64,000 nucleotides of DNA from Ahaetulla prasina (lineage: Eukaryota > Chordata > Lepidosauria > Squamata > Colubridae). Made by a program: the position numbers and the translations under genes. Below are positions 1 through 10,051 of the stretch, one piece after another (position 1 is the first letter of the stretch; each line of letters starts with the position of its first letter). Location: NCBI RefSeq assembly GCF_028640845.1, contig NC_080546.1, positions 34,603,520 to 34,667,519 on the forward strand. Reading direction: 5' to 3'. A model generated the notes under the pieces. The model was not told the DNA's origin, did not search any database, and saw only the letters and a list, made by a program, of their open reading frames with translations.

Positions 1-1484
1 AAGAGTAATTTAAGAGAAATAAGGCTGGATTAAATTGACTATGTTTGTAATTACATAGCATAGATTTTGGAAAAACAATTCATTTCATAAAATTTAATGA
101 TATGCTATTCAAATAAATATATTAATATTATTAATTAATATGTTTATGCCATACAGTGCATTAAGATAACCAGATGTGTTATATGATAAAATGTTTTGTG
201 CAGGCAAGGAGCTGCATCTCTTTTAGAATAAATCTATATCCTTTTCTTCTGTACAATAATCCAACTTTCATTTTCTCACAGCTCTTTTTTTTTAGAGGCT
301 TAATTTACAAGGCCATCCAGGTTGCTATATACACTCTTGCTAGGGATAACTGTCTATAAACACTGTTGCTTTGTGCGGAAGAAATGGAATTTCCCAGGTG
401 GCCCACAAACCATTTAATGAAGTGTATAGCACAAACATTTCATTACAACATATTGAGCACATTTACCTTTAATAACTACATTCCTCATCCAGGAGGTCTC
501 TGTAGCTTTCAGAAACAAATTATGCTAGCATTGTTTCCATGAGAATGTGTTTCTCCCCCACCCCCACTAAGAATTATACTTCACTAAACTATAGCACAGA
601 TTACCAAATGGGTTGGCCTCTGACACCAATAGATTTTAATCAAACTTGATTGTGAGAGTATCCTGAAAAAAAATTTTTTTTACACATTTTTTTTTGCAAA
701 ATTGTAAGTCTAGTAGGGTTAGAGCATTTTATAGAAGAATAACTGGATATAGGTCATTAATACATGAAAATGAAGGAAAAATGAACCACACAGAACCTAA
801 TTGTCACATTACATCCAGAGATTCTCCAGATGAATCACAATGAATGAAGGATTAATTCTGAAATTAATTAGCAAGTTTTGTTCCTGCCTTTAATAAGCTC
901 AATTTTTTCCCTAATGATTCTCTGCAAATCTCTGTAAGTCAAATGTTTTCTTTTCTTTTTTCTTTTTTCTTTTCTTTTCCTTTCCTTTTTTCTTTTTTTT
1001 CTTTTCTTCCACCTTTTATTTTTTGTGTGTGTTTCTATTTCCATCAAAGTAACTTTTGACATTTATTATTCAATTACATTATCATAAGACTGACCTGATG
1101 TGGTATTTCGAGAAAAAATAAAATACGTTTAGACTACATGAAAAGATGGCAGAGTGATGATTGAATCTTTTTATTTCTTCCATTTTGAGTTCAATTACAG
1201 AGATTACCAACTTTTTAGCCAAAGACTGCAGCTAAAATGACAACATTAACAACAAGGAAGTCAAAGCAACAATGGCAAAGGTATAACGTAAGACTTATTA
1301 TCAAGTTTATCTTTGTGGGGGAATGTTATGGTAAGAGTAATATTTCGACAACCTCTCGCTCATTCTCTTTCTCCCTCCATCCCTCTCTCCCGCTGTCTAT
1401 TCCATTTTATCCTAAGTATTTCTTAAGATCAGATCCTTGCTTCCTAAGTCAATGAGGTGGGTATGATCTATCCTTGCTGTGGTG
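1..1484. other. AT-rich non-coding DNA, no gene seen
   Basis: No credible coding sequence or recognisable transposon is visible. A degenerate pyrimidine-rich (CTTTT-like) tract lies at about 950-1013. The short lysine/arginine-rich frame read from its opposite strand is a product of that tract. Confidence 0.5.
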
Positions 1485-2057
1485 CTTGTTTTTTTGTTGT
1501 TGTTGGTTATAAATTTGTGTCTGACCCATCGCGACCCCATGGAGAATGTTCCTCCAGGCCTTCCTGTCCTCTACCATCCTCTGGAGTCCATTTAAACTCA
1601 CACCTACTGCTTCAATGACTCTATCCAGCACCTCATTCTCTATTGTTCCCTACTTCTTTTGCCCTCAATCTTTCCCAGCATTAGGCTCTTCTCCAGTGAG
1701 TCCTTTCTTCTCATTAGGTGGCCAAAGTATTTCAGTTTCATCTTCAGGATCTGGCCTTCTAAAGAGCAGTCAGGGTTGATCTCCTCTAGGACTGACTTAA
1801 TTGTTTGCCTTGCAGTCCAAGAGACTTGCAGGAGTCTTCTCCAGCACCAGAGTTCAAAGGCCTCAATTCTTTGGCACTCAGCCTTTCTTATGGTCCAACT
1901 TTCACAGCCATACATTGCAGCTGGGAAAACCATAGCCTTGACTATACACACTTTTGTTGGCAGGGTGATGTCTCTGCTTTTTAGTACGCTGTCTAGATTT
2001 GCCATAGCTTTCCTCCCCAGGAACAAGTGTCTTTTAATTTCTTGGCTTGGTGCTTGT
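1485..2057 (-). mobile_element. RTE/BovB LINE 3' end, 5'-truncated
   Basis: The minus strand encodes the C-terminus of an RTE-clade (BovB) ORF2. From about 2026 downward it reads KAMANLDSVLKSRDITLPTK, then MYGCESWTIRKAE, FELWCWRRLLQVSWTARQ and KYFGHLMRRKDSLEKSLMLG. A frame change near 1640 moves the reading to DRVIEAVGVSLNGLQRMVED and AWRNILHGVA. The block order and spacing match the BovB ORF2 end as known in squamates and ruminants. The catalytic reverse transcriptase and endonuclease are absent, as expected for a 5'-truncated copy. The 3' side (left end) runs into a T-rich TTG tract near 1485-1506. This is a dead copy with at least one frameshift. Confidence 0.9.
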
Positions 2058-3676
2058 TTGGTAACAGATTATACAGAAGGTTAAACTCAATCTTTTGCTA
2101 TACAAAGCACAGTGTTGACATTACAAGAGCTTTTACAGAGAAAACATTCATTTCTCTATTTAAAAAAAAACACAAGTAAGTGGGATAATGTCATAGTAGA
2201 GATTATTTCCTACTGTTCCCTCCTACATCACACATTTGCGTACAACAAGTGAGATGGAATATTTTCTCTTTCTTACAAAATCAGAAATAATAGATGTATT
2301 TTCCATGTTAGAATTCTCTCCTTGGGGCATTGCAGTTCTACTGAGTGTACTGCTTCTGGCAGATACTCACAAAGGAAAGATCTGCTATGTGCAATAGCTA
2401 CAGCAACAGCATCTATGTCTCCAGATTTCACCTCTAGGTATTTATCTTGTCAGGAGAGGTTTGAAGATGGAGATATCTATCAAGGATAAATTCTGCGCAT
2501 TTGGTTTGCAACGAATAAGCAGAAAACTGACAATTTTGATACATGAGTTAGATTCAATGGGTCTGAATCTTTTAGGCTAACTTCATATACCTCCAAATAT
2601 CATGCAACATTATTTGAAAAACCACTTTCTTCTATGGAAACATTTAAAAATCATATTTTTATATTCGTCTTTGCCCCTCACATTTATATTCCAGTGGGTT
2701 TGGGGAAGGGAGGAACCAGGATATCTTGCTCAGGATTTCCAAGTGGCCTTCTATCCAGACTTCCTTTTGCCCCAAAGTCCTTAGTTTTACCAAGGTCAGT
2801 GAATCATGTATTCTCAGACTACGTTTAGATGTATTCCTGGAAAGAAAGAAAAAAGGAAACAGTTGCTATTTATTATCTATATTACTCCATAGCATCAGAA
2901 CACTTTCAAAACCACCTTGTTCACTGTAAAAACAAATTTATGGGAAATGTCATTCTGATTTTTGACACAATGCAAGTAGAGAAAGGAATATCTCTTAGCC
3001 TACAGTTGTTCAATAAATCTTTGACTGAACTGAGATTTGAATCCAGGTCCCTCTAGATAGGCATTCCCTCCAGGGCTCTTTGACTACCTTTTTATTATAT
3101 TAGATAGCATTATGATTAATCTTCTTCAGAGATATGTTCTTTTACGTTGCTAGTACCTGACTATGAAAGGTGCTCTTGGGCCTTTTATAGTTGAATACAA
3201 GAAGAAGCTCAACTGAAGCAGTTTTTACAGACCGTGATTGAATTTGTCACATTCACTGATTCTGCATCCATTTTGCACAGCTCTTTGGGTTAGAACTTAG
3301 TCTTTCCTTTGAACTTCAATCCTGAAATGGTAAAGCATGAGTAATTACTGCTATGTTATTTAATGGAGTGGAAAAAAGGAGGCTGTCCTACATAAGGAAA
3401 GTAGATAATCCTATCTAGCTTAATATTGTCCAGATAGACCACTAGCAACTGTAAAAAGCTTAAGAGAAAGTGGCTACCAGAAAATTACTGGGATTAAATT
3501 TGGACCTTTTTTTGAGGGGGGGACATTGGGATCAGACCTATGGCTAAACCTATTGGTAGGTAGGTATTGCGAGCACTTGGTTCACAATTGGTAGGTTTAA
3601 TTTATTTTGGTTAGGGAAGGAAGGATATATGTGATCTTTTCCATTTTGTGTGCCAAAATAGTTTAACAGTGAAATG
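2058..3676. other. non-coding DNA, nothing recognised
   Basis: AT-rich sequence with only short overlapping open frames in several phases and no family motif. No tandem array or terminal inverted repeat was seen. Confidence 0.4.
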
Positions 3677-3684
3677 GCTTAGAC

Positions 3685-3789
3685 CAGGAGTGTCAAACTC
3701 ATGGCCCGCAGTCACATGCTGGCCACGCCCATGCTTGGTTTAGCGAAGGGGAAAAACGATGCCATGGTGACATGAGTTTGACACCCCTG
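3685..3789. mobile_element. 105-bp hAT-type MITE (family GTGTCAAACTC)
   Basis: The termini are inverted: the left end reads CAGGAGTGTCAAACTC and the right end GAGTTTGACACCCCTG. The copy is flanked by an exact 8-bp duplication, GCTTAGAC, at 3677-3684 and 3790-3797. An 8-bp duplication with CAG...CTG termini is the signature of the hAT superfamily. There is no coding capacity. A second copy of the family lies at 56209-56342. Confidence 0.9.
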
Positions 3790-3797
3790 GCTTAGAC

Positions 3798-4189
3798 CAA
3801 TTACCACCACTGATTTCTAGTTTTTCCCTTTTTCAGAACAATAGTTTTATGCAGAAAATTTCACTCATGATTCATGCCCCTAGTTGATAATTCCTATACA
3901 AATGAGCCCTCAGTTCCTGTGAAAAATACTTGGTAAATTGATCCCAGGACTTCAATACTCATGCTGAAGCTAGGCCAACCTAGCATGCCATGGTCATGAT
4001 AGCCATGTACCTGTTTCAAATTGTCATTGAATTGATATGTGTGACGGGGCACACCCTTGGATTAGGCTTATCTCATGTTAATTGAAAATGGAAAGAAGTG
4101 TTTCCATTATCCTCTTATTATGTTCAGACTAGGATCAGTGGTGAAGTTTGGTCTTCCAGTATGTTCTTCCCTCACAGGGCTGAGAAATC
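3798..4189. other. non-coding DNA, nothing recognised
   Basis: Unremarkable sequence between two MITEs. Confidence 0.4.
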
Positions 4190-4197
4190 CATTAACA

Positions 4198-4698
4198 CAG
4201 TGGTAGTCAACTTGGTCCCTACCGCCCACTAGTGGGCGTTTCAGCTTTCATGGTGGGCAGTAGGGGTTTTGTCCAGTACTGAAGCACTTTCCTTTTTTTT
4301 AATTTAACTGACTTTTTAAAAAAAATTCATAGCATTATTTAAAAACATTTTCATTAGGTTTTCATAAAATTCCCCGTGACAATTTAAATTTCTGAAAATA
4401 TACTATTTGTATTGCCTGTACATAAGTTTAGTTCACATTACGTAAGTGAAACTAAATGGCGCTGTAGTGCAACCGCAAACAAAAGAGCCTTGTGCATCTC
4501 CCCCCACACCACCCAGCTGTAACAGACAAGCAGAGCTGATAGCCAGCAACCCCCCAAACCCAATTCACGATGCGCGAGAGGCATGCGCAGACAACAATAC
4601 ACGGCGCATTACTGTGGAACCGGTGGGTGTTTAGAAAATTTTACTACTAACAGAGATACAAAAGTGGGCGGTAGGTATAAAAAGGTTGACTACCCCTG
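4198..4698. mobile_element. 501-bp hAT-type non-autonomous element (family TGGTAGTCAAC)
   Basis: The left end is CAGTGGTAGTCAAC and the right end GTTGACTACCCCTG. The flanks CATTAACA (4190-4197) and CATTGACA (4699-4706) are an 8-bp target duplication with one mismatch. Related copies lie at 40224-40719 (opposite orientation) and 59553-60069; all three share the terminal GTGGGCGGTAGG-type block and a CpG-containing middle. No transposase is present, so mobility would have come from an autonomous hAT element elsewhere. Confidence 0.9.
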
Positions 4699-4706
4699 CA
4701 TTGACA

Positions 4707-4902
4707 TAACCTGCCCTGGAAGCAGATTCATTCTGGTATATAGAGATAATGTATTTTTGTAAGCCGCACAGTGTCATACAACTTTTCTTAAATAAACAAA
4801 TAAATTCCAGGAAAAAAGAACCTAGGGAGACCTTACTGACCTATGGAATGAAAGAAACAATTATTCTTTCTCTGGTAGTAATCCTTATTAAGCAAAATAA
4901 GG
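4707..4902 (+). other. possible LINE 3' tail
   Basis: The segment 4737-4807 reads like the end of a CR1/L2-type 3' UTR (a GTAAGCCGCACAG block followed by AAATAAACAAATAAA). It is too short and diverged to be certain. Confidence 0.3.
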
Positions 4903-5133
4903 AGATGTGGTGGCACAATGGTTAGAATGCAGTATTGCAGGCAAACTCTGCCCACAGCCTAGAGTTCAATCTTGACTGGCTCAAGATTGACTAAATCTTT
5001 CATCCTTCCAAGGACAGTAAAATGAAGATGCATAATGGGGGCAAAATGCTGACATTGTGAACCATTTAGAAAATGCTGTAAAGAATTATCGAGCAATATA
5101 TAAGTCTAAGTGCTATTGCTATAATTATTGCTA
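4903..5133 (+). mobile_element. tRNA-derived SINE (tail TAAGTCTAAGTGCTATTGCT)
   Basis: The 5' part keeps an A-box-like TGGCACAATGG and a degraded B box, as in a tRNA-derived Pol III promoter. The body (GGCTCAAGATTGACT, CATCCTTCCAAGGACAGTAA) and the 3' tail TAAGTCTAAGTGCTATTGCT also occur in the copies at 22309-22528 with 24022-24061 and at 51093-51541. The family name is left open. Confidence 0.8.
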
Positions 5134-5362
5134 AACACTCTGCACTTAGGGCACCAAGAAAAGAACTGGAGAGGGAACCACAGAGTCCCCCCCAGTTAAC
5201 CCTTAACTCTTTCACTGGCACACAAGGCTTTAATTTTCAATAAATTTCAGTTGTATTTTTTCTCTTACAACAATTGCATTAAAAAGGCACCCCAAAAAAA
5301 GTATTGAAAATTTGCTTTTTAACATTATCATATTAAGCAGGATAGGAAGAATACTGACCCTT
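5134..5362. other. non-coding DNA, nothing recognised
   Basis: Short AT-rich stretch between a SINE and an RTE relic. Confidence 0.4.
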
Positions 5363-5645
5363 TTAAACTTTGGTGTTGGAGAAGATTCCTGAGACAAACC
5401 AATGGATCATTGAACAAATCAACCCAGAGCTTTCCTTGATGCACCAATAACCAGGTTTAGTTATCCTACATCAGAAACTCTATGCCAAAACTTTGCTCTA
5501 ATATTGGAAAAGTGGAAAGAAAGAGGAGAAAATGATCAACATTACGGTGGACGGGCTCAGCTACAATGGCAACCAGTGCACTGTTGGAAAATCATTTTGT
5601 AATTGCTTCAGAAGCTACAGCTGTTGAAGGGCATGGCTGCTAAAT
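5363..5645 (+). mobile_element. old RTE-type LINE relic, ORF2 C-terminus
   Basis: The sequence around AACTTTGGTGTTGGAGAAG and the following 280 bases correspond to the WTLVLEKI..., INPELS and LEKVERKRR region of an RTE-type ORF2 C-terminus, heavily mutated. The block at 60239-60560 is a second relic of the same family, with the same order of motifs (TTGGTGTAGGAGAAGGC, GCTCTAGTGCTGGGAAAG, GTGGATGGACTCAG). No intact frame remains. Confidence 0.6.
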
Positions 5646-5749
5646 TGCTGACTGAAGGACCCTGGCTATTTATTTTACCTCTGCTGAATGACTGCACTCA
5701 TCAATTAGAATACTAAGTCAGGTTCAAGTTTGTTTATGTAGCATTAGAC

Positions 5750-5875
5750 CGAGTGGTGGAATTCAATTTTTTTTTACTACTGGTTCTGTGGGCGTGGCTT
5801 GGTGAGCGTAGTGTGGCTTGGTGGGCGTGGCTTGGTGGACATGGCAGGGGAAGGGTACTAGCAAAGCCTACTGCC
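5750..5875 (+). mobile_element. left-end fragment of a hAT-type element (family GGTGGGTTTCAAA)
   Basis: GAGTGGTGGAATTCAA followed by TACTACTGGTTCTGTGGGC and GCGTGGCTTGGTG repeats matches the left end of the 2.8-kb element at 28739. No matching right end or target duplication is seen, so this is a truncated copy. Confidence 0.55.
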
Positions 5876-7443
5876 TGGTTGCTGTCCCGTCCCCCCCAAC
5901 AAAAATGTGATATACCTCCATGCTACCTATTGACAATTGCTCTCTTCACCCAAATTTTTGTTAGGTAAATGTTACTAGATATAGTATTTTGCTTTCATTT
6001 TTCTGCTCCAAAACCATGAACGTGGTTTTATATGTTTCAGCTTGTTTTTATTAATATAATTTATATTTTGTAAATGGCTTCAAGATACAGTTGCACGGAA
6101 GTAGTATAAAAACATGGCACTATTGTTATTTCACAATATTTAAATAGCAGTGCTAATTAAAGAGCTAATGGGAAGCTAAGCTATCTTTTTCCCCGTGAAA
6201 GGCTGATCATATTGTGAGAAACAGTGCTGTGCCAGTTTTACAGGTATCCAATTAGGAGAAGAGGAGATCAGTGTTGCTGACAATGCCTATAGAACAATAT
6301 TCATCACTGCCCAGTAGCTATTTCCTTTCCTTTAATCTCCCAGGTGCCTTGCATAAATCTTGCATATCCCAACAAACTACCCCGGGTGGCTTCCCAACCC
6401 TCCCAGCAAATTTGGGAAATGTATTTTTTTTTCCTATTAGTGAATGTTATTTTTGTAATGAACAGACACAATTGGATTTCATTCAGCAGAAGCATTTCAT
6501 CCATTGACTGTAAAACTATATATATGTATACACAAACACACACACACACAAGCCCCTTCCGTAAATATATATGTCACAGTTTTCACTGTGTACATCAAAT
6601 TAAATATGCAGTAAACTTGCCTATGATGTATATTAATATTATAACTTTGAAATATTCTGGAAGCTTGAGTCAGTCTATTGCATTAAAATAACGTCTTTTG
6701 CTTGAAAAGTGTAAAAAACCTATACCAGTCCCACTCACAGCACCCACATCCCCTCAGGACCCATTAAAAAACAGAAGAAAAAGAAGTATAACAGAAGAGA
6801 TGGTTTTCATAATTATTCCACTCCAAAAATGCTCCAAAGCCAAGAAAAAAAGTCAAACACAGTTTTTGTTCCTCCTGTTTTTAGAAGCCATTTGGATATG
6901 TCTGCATCAAGGCACTGACAGAATGAAGCTAAGTGGTTTGGAAGAAGAAAAAAAGCCTTCATTCTGAAGAAGTTTTTAAATACTTGTTGTCTAAGTATTG
7001 ATAAGCCTGGATGCATTATTAATGGAGCCTGCAGCTTCACCCAGTGCTGCTCGGATGGTTCAGACATTTAGTAGGAGCTACTTCTGTGAAGTATTGCACA
7101 GAATAATGACAGTGACTGCCTTAAATGGAACAAATGACTGTAGAGGCTCTTGGGAGACTCCAAGCAAGCAGATGCTTCCCAAGCAAAAAAAAAAAACCAG
7201 GCAGGCACCACCTGGTGTAGGCAGTCAGGAGAAGGCCACTGGAAGACTGACTGGTTAATAATTCAAGATGACAGGAACCTTTAGTTCCTTGAGGACTGCA
7301 CTGTCCCGTCCTTTCCCCGTGTGCTTTTCCTCCCCCTAAAGAACAATTGAAAGCATTAGATACTAGCATATATCCCAACATTCCCTAAAGGATTGGATTT
7401 AAACTGCTTGGAAGAAAGAAGAAAAATTCTGCAGTAAAACTGC
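5876..7443. other. non-coding DNA with a short CA run
   Basis: No gene or transposon recognised. A short CA run lies near 6532-6550. Several overlapping 80-115 codon frames exist on both strands without family similarity. Confidence 0.4.
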
Positions 7444-7458
7444 GGGGGGGGGGGGGGG
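7444..7458. repeat. 15-base G homopolymer
   Basis: An uninterrupted run of G on the + strand in otherwise AT-rich DNA. The exact length is uncertain because long G runs are prone to sequencing and assembly error. Confidence 0.8.
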
Positions 7459-7948
7459 AATTGCCATGAAGATTGTAGTCACAAGGTACAAGAAAAGTCA
7501 CAAAGTACTGTAAGAAAGGAAGAAATAATCTAATGTGATTTAGATTATGCTAATAAAAGGATACCTGCAGTTTATGTCATCAATGAAATGCAGTGCCCCA
7601 GTTTTACCTGTTCTGATGGGGAAGTAAGGGGCCACTTTCCCCTTCTCTTAAGGATTCTTGGCAGATTCTCCATTTGTTCCAGGCACTCACAGCCAAGCTT
7701 TGGCACAAATTCTGGAAGCACAAAAAGACAGGGAGATCCGGATAGATACTAGATTGACAAAATGTAAGAATAGATAAATTAATGATATGTACATGTTGAA
7801 GTTGCACAAAAGATTTGTAATCAACTACCTTGGATTGAAGATGTTTTTATGTTTATTTGTATTAAAAAATAAAAAAAATTCAAAAGAAAAAGAAGATAGG
7901 GAGATCCATTTCTATGATTATTGTTTGTAACCTGATAGTTTGTGTATC
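7459..7948. other. non-coding DNA, nothing recognised
   Basis: No coding signal. The A-rich stretch around 7863-7895 could be a retroposon tail but has no recognised body. Confidence 0.4.
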
Positions 7949-7956
7949 TATTAGAG

Positions 7957-8120
7957 CAGTGGTGGGTTGCCCCCGGTTCACACTGGTTCTATAGAACCGG
8001 TCGTAAAACCAGTGGGAGGCTCCGCCCACTGACCCAAACATCATCAAAAGTGCTCTCCGCATGCGCAGAAGCACGGGCACGATGTGAACCGGTAGTAAAG
8101 GTAAGTAGAACCCACCCCTT
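7957..8120. mobile_element. 164-bp hAT-type MITE (family GGTGGGTT)
   Basis: The left end is CAGTGGTGGGTTGCC and the right end AGAACCCACCCCTT, with an exact 8-bp target duplication TATTAGAG at 7949-7956 and 8121-8128. Internal blocks GGTTCTATAGAACCGG and GGCTCCGCCCAC are shared in type with the other GGTGGG-family elements of the window. Confidence 0.9.
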
Positions 8121-8380
8121 TATTAGAGTAACAACACGTTTGCCTCTTGTATGTACTATTATAGTTTAACAGAATCGAATCAACTAAAAATTAAGTAACT
8201 TTTGTCTAAAACATTTCTAGTAAAATGCATTTGGCTTTTGCATCATTGACTTTATTAGACTTTAAGGTGCAACAGGGAACTCTGTCATTTTTGTTGGATC
8301 ATTTTATTTTATAAAAATAAAAGTCAGATTTTTATATTCTTTCCTGCTACAAATAAACACAAAGTTGATATATATATATA

Positions 8381-8512
8381 TATGTAGGTCTTTGGTTATT
8401 CGGGTTTTCTCCCGCGTAAAATTGGAAGTGTCTATATATATATAAGTCTCATATATATCTTCAGGCTTCAGCTTCGTGCTTCTGGAAGCACAAATATATA
8501 TATATATATTCC
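8381..8512 (-). mobile_element. Penelope-like element terminal fragment invaded by TA repeats
   Basis: AGGTCTTTGGTTATTCGGGT and CTCCCGCGTAAAATTGGAAG match, nearly base for base, the end of the PLE block at 27016-27601. The segment TCTTCAGGCTTCAGCTTCGTGCTTCTGG is the reverse complement of the PLE sequence around its hammerhead-like motif. In this copy the expected core between GTGTCT and AAGTCTCAT, and again before CTTCAG, is replaced by TATATA runs. TA repeats also lie just outside both ends. Confidence 0.75.
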
Positions 8513-9952
8513 ATTAATATGGAAAACTATGCTTCATTTACAGAGAAGCCATAATTATTAGGTTTGCATTATTACAGGTGAAGGAAATATTTGATAGAGA
8601 GAGTCAAATGAAAAAAAACCAATCAATCACATTGAAAAACTAGGATGGGACTGTGTGATGCCTGTAAGAACAATTGTTCTGATGATAATATAGTGGGAAG
8701 TATTCAAGTACGTCCTCTTACTAAATTAAAATTCATGCTCTGAATAATTCCAGAGTGTGAAACAATAACATTTTAACTTCCTTGCCCTTTTCCGGTGACA
8801 GCATCATCCATTTATTCTGATTTACCATCAATTTGTAGCCCTTAATTATGCAATCAATATGATCATTCAGTCACCCTCTTGGGAAAACATTTTAAACATA
8901 AAGGTGAGTGGTCAATAAAAATGTTGCCATAGTACATGTTCTTCACTTTAATGAAAGAAATGAGATTTTTATACAGAAAGAGCAGGTACATTTTAAGCAT
9001 ATCTTTTAAAAGTTTGGAGCAAGAGCCATGAAATGAACCACAAATGAGAAACATCAAAAGTAAGTTCAATTTTTTTTTAATATTACAGTGATGAATCAGA
9101 GGCCAAATTAACAAGTAAAGGAATCCACCTATAATGAAATCTTTTTTCCAACATAACACTTCATTATAAAGGGAATTTTTCTATAATAGTAGCAAGTGTA
9201 ATTACATTTTTATATATAATTAGGACATTATTATCATTTCGCCATATCAAAGTTCATTATAAGACATCTCCAATGCATTTTTCATAGAGCAAAAATAAAA
9301 AGAGAACAGGGGTCCTTCAATTAGACTAGGATAAGGACATCCACAGAGACTGAAGCAGGCTGATCAAACAGCTTAGCCCAAAAGGGACCAGGTGGGCTGC
9401 TCACTGCTTTTAAGGTACAGAGAAGTTGCATTTTCACATTTCCTGCTTGATTATTAATTATATCTTTCACTTCGCTCATACTCTAGTCCATTCTTCAGAA
9501 TAAAATTATATATCAAAAGTTGTCTGGAAGTAAAAAACTGGTGCAGCGATTTATTAACTTTGAAACAGGAAATGCAGATACATATTTTCTTCCTTTTTTA
9601 AGTGTGTGACTTTCTATCATTCTTGGTGTTGGTCAGTTATTCTTAAATGACATGTTATAAAGTTATTCTCCTGTGGATATAGAGGTACATTGGGTACCTT
9701 ACTTTATCTTATAGATTAATTTGCAGTATATATTTGATGCTGAAAACAATTTATGAAATATATGAAAAGACCAAACCAGCAAGCATAGATTAGCAGACCA
9801 ATAATTGCTATCATAGGCATTAGACTATGAAAGGGGGACTGAAAGGAAGGATCATGTCCCCTAATTAAATCCAGCAACTTTTCTCTGACTTTCAAACCCT
9901 GCATATAATGACAGTTCTATCATTAATACATCTGTGTTGCATACTTACAAGG
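8513..9952. other. AT-rich non-coding DNA, nothing recognised
   Basis: No transposon termini, tandem arrays or credible coding sequence seen. The 98-codon frame near 9000 on the minus strand has no recognisable domain. Confidence 0.4.
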
Positions 9953-9954
9953 TC

Positions 9955-9957
9955 TTT

Positions 9958-10020
<63 letters not shown>

Positions 10021-10051
10021 CTTTCTTTCTTTCTTTTTCTTTTCCTTCCTT
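9955..10051. repeat. (TTTC)n microsatellite
   Basis: About 20 near-perfect CTTT tetramers, degrading at the right end to CTTTTTCTTTTCC. The polypyrimidine/polypurine strand bias could support triplex structure. Confidence 0.95.

Noticed and set aside
4903..5133. Possible functional tRNA gene
   Set aside because: Only A- and B-box-like parts of a SINE head are present. No cloverleaf can be drawn, and the body and tail match other dispersed copies.
9955..10051. CRISPR-like array
   Set aside because: Pure tetranucleotide slippage with no spacers. The genome is eukaryotic.
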